NCBI GenBank assembly: GCA_902806595.1
Contig: CADCXC010000010.1
Coordinates: 124,001-188,000, forward strand
DNA length: 64,000 bases
Direction: 5' to 3'
DNA from: Pyrenopolyporus hunteri
Lineage: Eukaryota > Ascomycota > Sordariomycetes > Xylariales > Hypoxylaceae
This document shows, piece by piece, positions 23,861-37,430 of the stretch (the stretch's first letter is position 1; every line of letters starts with the position of its first letter). The notes under the pieces were generated by a model, which worked only from the letters and a program-made list of their open reading frames with translations, was not told the origin of the DNA and did not search any database. The position numbers and the translations under genes were made by a program.

Positions 23861-25055
23861 GGAGTACCTAATGTATTCGGAAGGGTGTCTGCTATGGTTG
23901 TCCACCAAACTGGTGAGTAAATACTGTGTTTACTTCGGGGTTGATACCGCGATACCCTTATTTATTTTCGCTAATTCATAACCGCCTCCCTATATAGATT
24001 TGAGCCATTAGAGAAAAGTAGCGAGTCGCTTCCACCGCTCTTTTTCGGCTGACCACCCCGAGGAAATCGACTGACCGGAGTCATAGACTGTCGATACAAT
24101 CCATTGTTTCTTTCATGCCTTATACAAGCCAACGCTTACCTTTGCTACACTTGATACTACAGAAATTGTCTATGTAGTATAACGAATTGCCGAAAGAAAT
24201 ATTCAGGTCATTCCCAGATTATCGTCCCTCCCCACTTAAGATTCTTAATAATTCCTACGCCTGGCCCCAAGGCATAGAAACATGGTCAGGGGATGACGAA
24301 AAGTTGAAATAGATTAGGGCGTACGCTTGAGTATCCTATGGTCGCCTCTCGACCTTATAGTTAGCCCTATGCCACCCCAATAGAATCCTTGACCGTAGTA
24401 ATCCGGTTCATTCATTAAGTGCAAGTATGCCAGGGGGAAAGAAAATTGACTATACATGGTCCTAGGCTTACTTTGGCATTTCAGGATTCTCGACTGACAA
24501 CCTAGCCCGTCGTGTTTTCGCTTCTACGCGACGAAAATGCCTTACACAATAGTTTGCGAGTTCTCATGCGCTTCCCCGCAAAGTCGGGGATGTTTACCTT
24601 CACCCAAAGGGGTTACCTCCGGGGTAAGTTACGGCGGACAAAAGCTATCTTTTATCTGCGATGAACCTGGCTCTTCCTGATGGGTATGAGAATAAATACT
24701 AAGTGACGATGGAACCCTTATTAGAGTGTCGTTAGACCAGCGCCGGCCTCTTTTAGAGTACTGCCGTCACCCTATTCGCGTATGATATTAAGCACCTATC
24801 TATTATTATTGAGGATTAACCGAATCGGAACGGTGGTTATAGTCTAAACTAGGGGTAGAACTAACAGAGATACAAGGTTACAACGGATTTCCTGTTGAAT
24901 AGACGCATTAATACCATATTTGATGCTTCTATGCCTTACCGGCTTATATCAACTACCGAATTAGTCTCAGGTAATAAGTATACCCGGTATAACGGGTGAC
25001 TCCTCCTTCCTTCGCTCAACTAGAAAGGGGTATTAAACCGTAACCGACATCCGTT
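23861..25055. other. Intergenic between convergent genes, 1.2 kb
   Basis: No gene, repeat or RNA recognised. Confidence 0.5.
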
Positions 25056-26332
25056 CTAATCTACGCCGTCGTCATTCTCCGACCGTCCGCTCCCCTGATC
25101 AACCTCAAGCTTTTCGAATTGTTTACGAGCCTCCTCATAGTCCTCGTCCTTACTCACATCCTCATCCGACGCCCGAAGCTTCCCCGACTCTTTAGCCATC
25201 TCCTTGTGCTCTCTAATAGATTCTAACGCAGCTGGCTTCAGGGACCCGTCTTCATTGACGTCTTCCTTTAGGTGGAGCGTGAATACGATAACCAGGTAAG
25301 TGTCGTTAGTCGCCCGGTTTCGCAGGACGTATCTAAGGGTGTGTGAGCGCTTCGGTCTAGACCTAGATATGGCAAGTTGGCGCGATGAGAAAGGGTAGAT
25401 CCAAACAAGAATAATAGGAATGAAAAAACAAAATGTTGCCGGTCGTTGGGTACTTCTTACCTTAGGCTCTGACCATCCCAGTACTTCATGATCGGCAGGG
25501 TGAATCCCGGCAAGCGCAGACTAAACTCGTTGAAATCGAGATACGGGTTAAAGAAGTCGAGGCAGTAGGTCTTGCCGTACCGGAAGAGCCACCTGCTCTT
25601 ATTCGCGGGCTTCAGCGCCCACTTCATGCGGTCCTTTGACGATGCCGGTGCGCCGAGGGCTTGCCGCTCTTCTAGGCCGTCTTCGTCGCCTCCCTCTTCG
25701 AACCATAGCCCGCCCTTCTCCGGATCGAAATCTCCTGGCCCAATGTGGATGGTATTAAAGGATGAAAGAGCCGGTCCGTAGAGGTACGGCTGATCGGCGT
25801 ACGCGTCGCCGTCGAGGCCCGGGTCGATCCACCATTTTACTATGTTCATAGCATAGCTAAAGCCGGGTGGGAGGCGGTCGCGGATTGGATGGTCAAAGTC
25901 ATTGCCGAATTGGAGATCCTCCCCGGATATACCGCCACCGTCTATCGCCTCGTCTCCGTCATCTTCTTCACTACTAATTGGAGATGAGGGTCCGGAAGAC
26001 TGACGCGATGGCCTAGACGCCGACGAAGCCCTAGATGAGTCGGTGGAGCTTGTCCCTGAGCTAGAACCACCGGCGGGTCTCTTGGGGGTGAAGCGGATAG
26101 CTATACTATATTGGTCCTTGTTGGTAGCATGGGGCTCTAGGTCGAAATATGGTGACGTGTTAGGAGAACCCCTAGGCAAACCACGGTAGTTTCGCACGCG
26201 GACGTTAATCTCAGCATCGACTAATTCGCTGCCGATCCTAACTGGTTCATGTGAATTCACTGGCACTACGACATGTCGATCGAGGTCGTAGTCAGACCCA
26301 GCGGTTACTCGGATGACGTATTTCTCCGCCAT
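25056..26332 (-). CDS. DUF1769 family protein (UPF0590-like)
   Basis: Two exons, 26332-25461 and 25332-25056, intron 128 bp, 382 residues. The ATG at 26332 is the only good start; the open frame upstream has no ATG. The N-terminal half (EKYVIRVTAGSDYDLDRHVV) and the later segments YGPALSSFNTIHIG and FNPYLDFNEFSLRLPGF are the recognisable DUF1769 signature of fungal proteins of unknown function. A Ser-rich acidic linker (about residues 95-140) separates the two parts. Exon 2 adds the conserved end of the domain (YVLRNRATNDTYLVIVF) and an acidic, probably coiled tail. No biochemical role is established for the family as far as I know. Confidence 0.85.
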
Positions 26333-27434
26333 GCTACGACAGTAAACTGTCGGCGTCCTAAAACCTATACGCCGTAATTTGGCGGATACGGCCGTGTATG
26401 GCTGAGAAGAGCCCGGGTGGGTGCCAATATCAGTGAAAATGTTGGCTCTGGTCAATTTCCTAAAGGATTCCGGCTCGTTTTCCTACGCGCGTCGCAAGAC
26501 TTCTTTGATAAGCAGAGCGAATGAAGAGCTCCCAGTGACAGCCAAATGATGATAGATATGAGGTCTAAATAATAGACAGTAAAATAACTTTAGCGCTAGA
26601 GAATTGGGTTTTCTTGAGAATGGACATTGAAAGACTTTTTATATGTAACGATGAGATACTTAATCTACGTTAGGACCCTCCGATTAAGATGATAGTGAAT
26701 GACGTCGCTGAATGGCCGGATAGGGTCTGTAGCACGGGCCATAAGCTTGTTTGATGGGGTTCAGTACCACCCAGCTGCCCTAACTCGGCGAGTACAAAGG
26801 GAGGTATTTAAATCACCAGGTACCTGTAGTTACCAAACTTGGGCTACGTACATAGGTCTAAGGGTATTCAGTATAAGTTTCGTAACGTTTCCCGTTATTC
26901 AAACGAAGTAATTATTCGCCGTTTGTTCGTATCTGAGGACTGGATCAGGAATAAGACTCGTACTAATGTACGTCCATATTTCTAGGTTGAAACGGACGCG
27001 TCCTTTAAATGCGGGTATCGGAGGCCGACAATTATAGAAAACAATCCTCCTTAATTGAATGTACATAAGTCGCAAAAGCAAAAACGGCCCGCCCGAAGTG
27101 AGAAGGGATTTAGCCCGATCGAATTTCGCCTTGTAGAACTTATTGGATGAGCTATCTATCGCGACGCGTGTAAAGTGGAATATGGACCCTAACAGCGGGG
27201 GGAGATGATTGATCTCACTGGGGCGCTGGGACACGGTTTGGTTATCTGAAATGCTATATACTTCAAAGTAATATATACGTTAAAAGTTGACATCGTCGCT
27301 ACTCGGGTACGAGAAATTGGTCAATATCGACCCTCTCAAAGAAGCTAATATGACCGAAACCGACCCAGTACTGTGCCAGGCGATTATGCGAGATCAAAAG
27401 GAGCTGAGACTCGATATACCTATCTACGCACGGG
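26333..27434. other. Intergenic, 1.1 kb
   Basis: Upstream of the DUF1769 gene and behind the F-box gene, both on minus. A 111-codon minus frame at 26899-27234 has no family resemblance. Confidence 0.5.
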
Positions 27435-29203
27435 TCAGTTAAATCCAAAGTGTGATGTGTTTCCAAATATCTCACCGCTGGAGAATCCTGTGTGGGCGAT
27501 ATGCCCCCTACTTTTAACGACTCGGACGCCCTCGAACGGCGGCTCCTTCGCTATGCCTAACAATGCGTCGTCGCTGAGGTCGTCGGCAACGAAGGTATAC
27601 TCACCTCTCGGCACGTTGGCATCGCCGGTCAATTTGATCGCTTCTAGACGACCACGATAAACACGCTCACGTAAGAAACGCTCCTGGAATGCTGTTTCTG
27701 TTTCGCCGTGGCATTGCACTAGAGGCTCCTCCGAACTCTCCTCGTCTTCGGGTTGATTAATCAACAGGAACTCGCAGCCGTGCCCGCTGTAGTCGCCAAC
27801 CCAAATACCCCTCCAAGGTTTTTCAGCGGTCGGCGTATATAGTACAGGGTCAAGAGTTGAGTAAGTCGCGAGCTCCTCGGCGAAGGGTACACCGAGAGTC
27901 GGCGGCCCCATCTCCATCCACCGCCTAATGCGAAACGTTTGATCGGACGCCTCCGAGCGGTTGCGCGGCTGCCAAAAGGCAGAGGTCGACCTCGTGTAAA
28001 TTATAGACGTTGCAAGTGGATATACCCCGGCTGGCTGGCCCGTGACGCGATGACGTGCTGGAATTGCCGGCGGGGGCCAGACATATCCGTAAGGAAATTC
28101 GTTTGCCATGCGACCAGTCACAGTAGACTTACTAAGTGGCTTCGCGAGGATCAATTTGCTGAACCGGGGATCCGTGCCATTGTTAAGGCGCATGGGCTGT
28201 TCTGAAAAGAAATGCCGAAAAGGAAGAGGTATTGGCTTGCCACGAGCTATGTTCTCGAGGCTATCCGCGTCCAGCTGTAAAATAGGCTTGTCAAGATGTA
28301 GTTTCACCGTCGGCTCGAAATAGTGAATGTGGACGTCACTATCAACACCCCACGGTTCGCTCCCCTCCCTTTTCCTCGTAGCTAGTAGCTGGTAGCCTTC
28401 AATGCAGCCTCGTCGCTCGTCATAACGGACAATGATCATCTGACCCGTCAATTCGCGGTCGCAAAACCACAGCTTGTGTTTCGTTAGGAACCAGTACGGA
28501 TCGTGTGAGATATAAAGCTGGCGCCAAGTTTGACATGGGTACGGCGAAGTGATACGGTTTCCCGGGAGGTTCGATAGCACATGTCGCTTCCAGTGCGTAT
28601 CGGAATTTGCGTGGCTTCGTAGAGAACGGCATACAAGGGAGACGGCGGCCAGCTCGAGGGGAGTCAGCCAGGAAAATATCGCATCGATGAGTTCAGCGGG
28701 AAGATCGAGAATAGGACTCGTATCCGAATTACTGCTAGAAGGCGAATTGACAGGACTCAGATCTAGAATTTGAATATTAGTTGAAATGCCCGAGAGCCTG
28801 GGAAGCCGCACGACGACGAAACCAAGCAAAATAAAACTACGCAGCGCAGAACAAAGGTATGTATTTACGAACCTCGACTTGCTACGTCCGTGCTACGTCG
28901 CTCTAGAGGCACGTCGAGGTCCTCGTCCAAATCGGAGCCAGGCATCTTACGATGGTTCGGTCTATTGTGCCGCAAGTCATCGTCGGGAACGGACTTAATT
29001 ATAAGAACATGTTCTTCGATTTCAGGGCTTAACCCTCCGTAGGTGACGGCAGGATTATGGACATTTACGGTAAAAGTCGAGGTTGGCCCCGACCTGGACG
29101 CTTCGCCATCTGGTGCTGTTGTTGTGTTGCTGGAGCTGGCCTCACCTGATGAGGCGGCAGCTGATCGCGGGTACCAGATGCGCGTTTCCCCTTGGTCAGC
29201 CAT
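27435..29203 (-). CDS. F-box protein
   Basis: Two exons, 29203-28869 and 28797-27435, intron 71 bp (donor GTAAAT, acceptor CCCAG), 565 residues. The second-exon frame alone has no ATG before its F-box, so the first exon, starting at ATG 29203, is needed. The N-terminus is Ser/Thr-rich and acidic. The F-box (DLPAELIDAIFSWLTPLELA and about 25 more residues) lies near residues 150-195. The rest is a large domain of the type found in many ascomycete F-box proteins, with WRGIWVGDYSGHGCEF near the end. F-box proteins dock substrates to the SCF ubiquitin ligase through Skp1; the substrate is unknown. An alternative acceptor (TTCTAG near 28765) with a non-consensus donor is possible. Confidence 0.82.
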
Positions 29204-30060
29204 TTTTGACGGTACCGGTGGCGGGACCTAAGCGAACGTAGTCACACAAGCAACGATTGCAGATTCGAAGGATCGAATTGACAAGGATCAAATCCACCTG
29301 GTGGAGAGCTGAAGGGGGACAATACCCGGAGTCGGTGGCGGAGAGGATAGATTTAGACGAGATCCGGATCGCGGATAATCATAACGAAACAGATTCCTTC
29401 TTGACCCTTCCTTCTTCAACGGCAGATAAGTTGGTTTTTGGCCGCGCAAGGTTGACAAGCGCAGGATTCTGTTTAGAGGTTAAGAATATGGAGGAAGGTG
29501 TCTCGTTATCATAATGACGGAAGGTCAGATATGTAGTTCAGATGATGGCTCGAATTTAAGCCCGACGGAACACGCAATGGCTCATCTGCACCTTATCTGA
29601 GGAGTGGATACGATTCCACGATGATAGCCAATAGCAAGACCTGGAATTGGCGAAATCATCGATCTGATTGATCGGTTTACATGATTTCAACTGAGAGAGC
29701 GCCTGTGTGTTCTCAAGTGATCGAGCTTCAAACGAGGGGATTCAATGGCTTTTCAACAAACGTTGGAGAGGGTAGGGCCAACTTGGCTGGTAGGTGGCTC
29801 GAGCATGCACGGCTGATTTTGCACCGCAGATATATTCAGGATATCCAGGGCTCATGCAGGAAGTGTTCAGAATTGATTGATCGATTGAAGGAGTCGGAAT
29901 CGAACCGGTCCATGAGGACCGGGATGTCGTAAAGATGTATGTACCTTGGTAGGTACCTGCAATACGTGGGCGCTAAGTACATGTACCCATCTACCTCTTA
30001 CGATCAATGTTATGGCTGTTGCCATTAGTGAACCTCTAGTGTCGTTTCGATTCGATTACA
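29204..30060. other. Intergenic between F-box gene and retroelement
   Basis: Probable F-box promoter. Normal base composition right up to the target-site duplication of the element. No gene seen. Confidence 0.5.
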
Positions 30061-30065
30061 CCCAC
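30061..30065 (+). repeat. Left target-site duplication CCCAC
   Basis: The five bases directly before the left LTR are repeated directly after the right LTR (37249-37253), the footprint of integration. Confidence 0.85.
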
Positions 30066-30186
30066 TGTCACATGACCATGTGGGACCAGTATATAATACG
30101 TACCTACAAGGTATATAGTATAAAACCTAAAATTCAACTATAATAATATATAACACTTATTAAGTATATAGACATTAAATGTAATA
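30066..30186 (+). repeat. Left LTR, 121 bp
   Basis: Begins TGTCACATGACC. Its outer half (to about 30123) keeps G and C; its inner half is mutated, ending in ATGTAATA where the right LTR has GTGTGACA. All differences from the right copy are transitions. Confidence 0.88.
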
Positions 30187-33100
30187 TTAATAACACTTTT
30201 TATAAGTTTTTTCGTTTTTTTTTTTTTTTAGTAATTATTTCGAATTATTAAATAATAGATTATTTCGTATTATCGATAGTTTTTTTTTCGATAAATTATT
30301 TATTTTAATTAATTTATTTCGTTCGTTTTATATAAAAATTCGACGATTTATATTTTTATATTTTTCGTTTTTTTTTATTTAATAAATTATTTTTATAAAT
30401 TCGAATTTAAAAAATTAAATTAAAAATTTATTATAATTTACGATAATAAATTATTTATTTAAATCGAAAATTAAATTCGTAAATTTAATTTTTATTTATA
30501 CGATTTTATATAATAAAAATTATATATATTCGAATTTTAATATACGTAACGATTTAAACGTTTTTTATATTTTTTCGATTAAATAAATAAAAAAAAAAAA
30601 AATTTTTCGTAAATTTTTACGCGATTAATAAAAAAAATACGAAAAAATTTAAATAAAAATAATTAATATATTAAAAATAATAATATTATTATTTTTTTTT
30701 AATATAAAAAAAATACGATTATTTTTTTTAATTTTTATTTTATTACGACTTATTTAATTAAAATCTTTTAAATTTATTAAACGTCGTTACGTTTTTAATA
30801 ATTTCGAAAAAACGTTTATTACTTTATTATTTAAAACTTTCGAATAAAATACGTCGAAAATTTCAACTACGTTATTATCGAAAAATATTTTATTATTTCC
30901 GTTAATAAATTAACTATTTTCGATATTCGAAATAAAGTTTTAATTTTTATTTATTATTTATAAAAACATCCCTTTTAATTTTAATAATTTTTTTCCATCG
31001 ATTAAATTAAAAAAAATAATAATACGATTAATATCGTAAATAATAATCGACGAAATTAAATTAAATAAACATATATTTATCGAAGGTTAATTCGATACGA
31101 AATAATTATCGAAGGCGAAAAATACGTTATTTATAATAAATTTCGTAATAAAATTAATCGCGTAAATTTTTGCGCGCATTAATTAAAATAATAATAAAAA
31201 TTTTTAAAATAATAATAATAATAATAAAAATAATAATAATAACGGTAATAATAGCGATAACGGCGGTAATAATAATAATAAATTAATATTAAAATTAAAA
31301 AAAATAAATTATTTTAACTTTATAACAAAAAATTCGAAAAACGTAAAATTAATATATTTTAAAAAAATTTATATATATATAAATATTTATATTTTCGTAA
31401 ATAAATTAAAAAATTTAATTATTATATATAATAAAAAAAAAGTTAGGTAAATTTAATTTTTATATTTTTAAAATATAATATATCGATAATATTTAACGAA
31501 ATTAACGAAATTTAAAAAAGTCGACTTTTTTAACGATAATATAAATTTAATTATTTAATAATTAATTAAACGTTTTAAAAAAAATTATTATATCGTATTA
31601 AAAAAAATATACGAGCATAAATTTACTTTTTAAAACTTACGAAATAATAAATAAATACGTATATTTATATAAAATATAATTAAAAATATTAAAATATACG
31701 ATATATTATTACGAAATTAATTAATAACGACATTTAAAGTTTTTAACTTAAATATTTAAATTTAAATACTTAAATTTAAATTATTAATAATTTTAAATAA
31801 ATTTTTACGTATATATAATAATCGAAAAAAAATATTAAAAAATAAAATAAAAAAAATATATTTTTAAGATTTTTTTATTAATTAAAATAACGAAATTATT
31901 TATTACGAATAAAAATATATTTAATTTTTTTTTTTTTAATATTAATAATAATAACGATTATAAAAACGATATTAATAATATTAACGATTTTAACGTAATT
32001 ATTATCGAATTTAATATAATTAAATTTAATATAAATAATTATAATATTTAATTTAATAGATATAGATATAATTTCGTTAATTATTTTAATATTAATTATA
32101 ATAATATAAATCGTAAATTAATTAATAATAATAAAAATTTTAATTTAATTAATAATAATAATAAAAATTTAATCGATAAAGTTATTAAAATTTATATAAG
32201 TAATTTTATTTAAATTATCGTATTTAAAATTAATAAAAATCGTATAATTTAAATTATAATCGAAGTAATAAATATTAATTTAATAATAAATATTAATTAA
32301 TTAACGTTTATTAATTAAATAATTTATATTAAAATAATTATAAAATAATTTAAAATTAAATTTATTAAATTTACGAATAAAATTTTTAATTAAATAAAAA
32401 TTTCGAAACTTAAAATAAACTCGAATTTAATATATATAGATGATTAAATTAATTTTTATAAAAAAAATAAATAAAAGATTTTTATATTTATAAAAAAAAA
32501 AATTTACGATTATAATTAATACGAGTAAAATTAATTTAATATATTAAATGACGAGTTTATGATAAACGATTTCGACGAATTAAGCTTAAAAAATAAAGTG
32601 ATAATTTTCGAAAAATTAAATAAAGACTTCGAATTTTTACGTACGAATAATATTAATAATTAAAACGCGGTTAATTTTACGACCGTAATTATAAAACTAA
32701 GGAATTTAATTTGTCGTAAATATAAATAAGTTTTTTTTTCGTTAAATTAATTATATATTTATTTAAAAATATTAAATTTATATTTACGATTAAAAAAAAT
32801 TTATTTATATATCGAATCGATAAAAATAATTATAAAAATTAATTTTATATTAACGAAGTTATATTACGTAAATAATAAAATAAATATTAATAATATTATA
32901 AACGAAATTAATAATTAAAAAAGTTAAAACTTTATTTAAATTTCGAATATAACGATTAAATTAATAATTTCGATTTTATAGTTAAAAGTCGATTCGATTT
33001 TCGAAGTAAATATCGATTTTATTTATAAAATAAAAATATATTTTAAATTTTTTATTATAATAAATACGATAATAAAATAAAAATAAAATATATATGTAAA

Positions 33101-34988
33101 TATTAAATGTATATAAATTTTAACGGATAAAATATAAATTTTAAAAAGTTACGAAAATTTAAAAGTACGTAAAAAAACGATATTAATTTTAATACGAGGA
33201 TTAATTAAATATTCGTTAATAACGACGAAATACGTTATAATTAAATTTTATTTTAAAAAAATAAAAAATAGTAAATCGATAGTAATTAATTTTTTACGAA
33301 AAGTAACGTTAATAAACGGTTTATTAATAAAGATGTTATTAAATACGGATATTATAAACGTAAAAAAAATCGATATTATTTTTTCGAAAAAATTAATAGT
33401 AATATAAAATTATCGAATTACGATTTTTATATCGATAACGTTCGAAAATTTTTTTTTATTATAGGTTAAAATTTTATCGATTAATATAATATTAATATTA
33501 ATATAATTATATTATTATTTAAAAGTAAAATATATTAATGTATTTAATTAAAATTTAATTTTCGAATTATATATTAAAAAAGTCGTTTATTATATTATAT
33601 TTATAAATAATTTTCTTTAAAAAATTATCGTTTATAACGATATCGATATTAATATATATATATTACGAAATATATTTATCGGTTATATTAAATCTTTCGA
33701 ATAAAATTATCGAAAATATCGAATAACGAACGAAAAAATATCGACTTTAATTTTTCGTTGATTCGAAATAAAAAAAAACGATAATAAAATTTTAAATTTA
33801 GTAATAGATTTCGTTTTTTTTAAAATTAAAAATGCGTAGAAATATCCGATTAAAGTAACGATATATAAAGATTTTAACGCTTTTAAAATATTTAAAACTT
33901 TTTATTAAATAATTACGAATTTTAAAAATATATTTATAAATAAAAATTTCGTAAAAATTAACGAATATAAATTATTTTAATTTAATTTAAAGTTAAAATA
34001 ATAAAATATATTACTTAAAAAATGCCGATTATATATTATAAACGTTAAAAATTAATAAATAATAAATTAAATATTCGCGAAACTTTTAAAATAAAATTAT
34101 ATTTTTCGAATAAAAGCTTCGATTTTTTTTTCGATATTTATATTTATAGTTTAAAAATTTTTATCGAAATTAATTAAAATAATTATAAATAAAAATAAAA
34201 AAATAATTAATAAAGTCGATTAAATAATCGTAAATATTTATATATTTAATAAAATAATTTTAAATAACGTTTATTTAATAAAATTTTAAAATTTTATATT
34301 AATAAAAATAAACGGTAAAAAATTTATTACGATAATAAACGTATTTTCGTTTTATTATTAATAACGAATATATTTATTAATTAAATAATGTTTAATTATT
34401 ATTACGATTAAAAAATAATATATATTTAATTATTTAATTATAGGTTATAAAAATAATAACGTTTATATATAACGTTAAATAAATATATTATTCGAAAAGA
34501 TAAAAATTACAAATATATATTACGATAATATCGCGATAACGTCGAATACTTTAAAAAATTATATACGCGATTTAACTTTCGTATTAATAATTATACGTAA
34601 TAAAAACATTTCTATCGACTTTAAAAAATCTTTTATTAATTTTTTTAATATAATAATATTAAACCGCGTAATAAATTTCCTCGACTTTTTAATAATTAAA
34701 AAAAAACTTACCGTTATTTTTAAATTAATTTTTTTTACGTTTTTTAAAAATTTTAAAATATTTATAAATTTAATCGAATATATAAAAAATAACGTACTTA
34801 AATACGTAAAATTAACGGAACTTTTAAAACGTCGAAAAATAATATTATTACGTAAAAATCCCCGTTAAAAAAAAAGCTGATAAAAACGAAAAAAATAAAC
34901 ATATAACGTACTTATAAATATACCATCGAAAAAAAAAAAAAAAACATTCGAAACTTTTAAAAACGTTTTATTAAAACATATAATAATA

Positions 34989-35305
34989 TATTTTTATAAC
35001 TCGAAAAAACCATTATATATTAACTTTAATATTTTTAAAAAAAAAATTAACGTAACCGTTTATTACGTAAAAAAAAAGCTTTTTAAAAATTTATATAAAA
35101 CGATAAATTTATAAATTTTATATTAAAAACGGTTATTTAATTAATAGTTTTTTTATTTAAATTTTTAATTACGGTAGAAAAAAATTATTAATTAACGGAA
35201 ATAAAAATTCTCGAATTTATATAAACGTTAAAAAAAATTAAATATTTTATAAATATCGTATAAATAAAAATATATATTTTTATCGATTATAAAATTATTT
35301 TAAAT
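34989..35305 (+). pseudogene. Trace of Gypsy-type RT/RNase H coding sequence
   Basis: Frames on plus give short segments reminiscent of the RNase H junction of fungal Gypsy polyproteins: NSKKPLYINFN at about 34.99-35.03 kb, a VEKNY-stop-LTE block near 35.17-35.19 kb, and IFIDYKIILNI near 35.27-35.30 kb. Tryptophan positions expected in the block read TAA, as RIP would produce from TGG. Many stops and frame changes; no product is possible. Confidence 0.6.
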
Positions 35306-37127
35306 ATAATTAAATATAAAAATTTAATTAATTCGATAACATTAAATAATAAAAATCTTCGTTTAATACGCGTAATAAAATATATTAATAAATTTACTTT
35401 TATTATTATATATAAACCTAAAAAATAACATATTATATTTAACGTTTTATTACGTTTATTAATAAGCGAAAAAAAAAATAAATAAAGTTAATAATTCGGT
35501 AATTTAAATAAACTTTTTAATAATACGAATAATAATTAAGTTTTTTTTTTTAAAGTAATTTATTTAATTATAATTACCTTCGAAAACGAGTAATTTAATT
35601 AATTTAATTTAAAAAATATAATGTTAATTTAAATATCCTCGAAATTTAAAATTAAATTATAATAAGGTTATTTTTTCGATTTACGATAAAAAATAATATT
35701 AAATATAATAAAATAAAATAATTTATTACGCGAAAATACGGCGATTTTTTTTTTTATTTTAAAAATGATTTATTTTAAAAACGAAATAAAACGTTAAATA
35801 AGTTATATATTTTTTAATTATATAATATAAAAATGTTTAAATTAATTTATAAGTTTTTATATATAAAATTAAATAACGTGTAAAATTAACTTATAAATTT
35901 CGTTTTAAACGTTAAAAAATTTCGTAAATAAATAAAATTATACCTTTAATATTTAATAATATATTTTCGAATTTATAAACCGTACGAAACGTTATAATTA
36001 ATTATTAAATTATTAATATTATTTTATACGATTATATTAAATATTACGTTAAAATTATTAAAAATTTAAAACGAAAATAACGTTTTTAATATTATCGTAA
36101 ATAAATTTAATAAAATAATTATAATATTTTTTAAAAAATATAATTAAACGGTTTATTAATAAGCGGACGTATTTTATTTTAATTTATTTATAATTAATTA
36201 AGAAATTTTTAAAATTATTATTTCGAATCGAAATTCGAAATTTATAATAAATTTTTAATAACGATTTTAAAAATAAATTAATATAAAATTATTTTACGTC
36301 GCGACATATTATATTTAAACGAATAAATAATTAAAACGATATATTTTACGGGTAAAATTATTATTTAAATATTATTTTTAAGTTTTAAAAAATTATATTA
36401 TTTAAAAAAAATATTTATTAACGTTATAATATTAAATTAATATAACGAAATTTACAATAATTAAAATAAACCTTTTAAAAATATTATATAATTTTACGTC
36501 GAATAATGTCGTTTAATTTTTCGATTAAAATAATATAATTAAAACTTTATTAATAAAAATAAAAATATACGACGTTATTACCTTCGTATTAATAATAATA
36601 AAAAAATATTACGACGCGAAATATAAACTTATATTTTTTAAAAAAAACGATAAAATTTTTTTATATTTATATAAAAATTATAATATTTTTATAATAATAT
36701 ATTTAAATAAAAAATTTAATTAATAATTTATAAAATTATTTAAAATTTTAAAATAAATAAATAAATTAATTTATAAATTAAAATTTTTAAAACATTTTAA
36801 AATATACGATATTATATTAATTAATTATTTAAAATTAATGCTATTTATAAATTTATTTATTCGAATATTATTTTTTTTAAGTGAAATAATTTCGAAATTA
36901 TTCGATAAAAAAATTATAATAAAAAATAAAAAACGTAATAAAGTTTTAATTAAATATATTAATTTAAGTAATAAATATATTAAATAAATATCTTTAAAAA
37001 ATTTAAGCGTTAAAAGTAAAAATTTTTTTATAAAATTTAAAATAAAAAAAAATTAATTATTTTATATATATAATTAAAAAAATATAGAAATAATAAAAAT
37101 ATTATTAATTTTTTTAAGTTTCGATAA

Positions 37128-37248
37128 TATTATATAATTATATAAAATCAATATATAATACGTATTTATAAAGTATATAATATAAGACTTAAAGTCTAAC
37201 TATAATAATATATAACACTTACTAGGCACATAAGCACTAAGTGTGACA
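37128..37248 (+). repeat. Right LTR, 121 bp
   Basis: Starts TATTATATAATT, the transition-altered form of the left LTR start, and ends intact in AGTGTGACA. Alignment with the left LTR needs no gaps; about thirty differences are all transitions. Confidence 0.88.
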
Positions 37249-37253
37249 CCCAC
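37249..37253 (+). repeat. Right target-site duplication CCCAC
   Basis: Direct copy of 30061-30065. Confidence 0.85.
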
Positions 37254-37358
37254 CCTGTTAGCTGCATCTGTGACCCACCAGATTGGGACGGGAAGGTCCC
37301 TTAGGGGGGGTGGGGGGGATACTTTAACCTTCAAGGTTTAAACCAGTTCTCCCCATTA

Positions 37359-37430
37359 CCTAGGTTCCAGGTACAATACCTACCTACAATACCTAGGTAC
37401 CTACCCTATGTGCCTAGGTAGGTACCGCCT
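37359..37430. repeat. CCTAGGTACC palindromic cluster
   Basis: Overlapping copies of ACCTAGGT, GGTACC and ACCTACC units. The same motif recurs at many other intergenic places (for example 37591-37700, 39955-39975, 44569-44725, 45270-45345, 49270-49290, 61084-61352). Confidence 0.7.

Larger units (their letters stand above)
30066..37248 (+). mobile_element. Full-length Ty3/Gypsy-like LTR retrotransposon, inactivated by RIP
   Basis: A 7183-bp element bounded by 121-bp LTRs starting TGTCAC and ending GTGACA, with a 5-bp target duplication. The interior is almost pure A/T with scattered CpG; no long open frame remains, as expected after repeat-induced point mutation. Class and orientation come from weak protein traces on plus at about 34.99-35.30 kb that resemble the end of reverse transcriptase and the start of RNase H of Gypsy elements. 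The bases after the left LTR begin TTAATAAC, compatible with an altered primer-binding site (inference). Both LTRs and both target copies remain, so it inserted intact and was mutated in place. Confidence 0.88.

Noticed and set aside
29840..29960. GGTTCGATTCC box on the minus strand, as in a tRNA B box
   Set aside because: The T-stem pairs poorly, no A box or cloverleaf could be built in the upstream 60-70 bases.
30190..37130. Centromeric or other AT-rich isochore DNA
   Set aside because: The exact 121-bp LTR pair, TG...CA ends and the CCCAC target duplication show a single inserted element.
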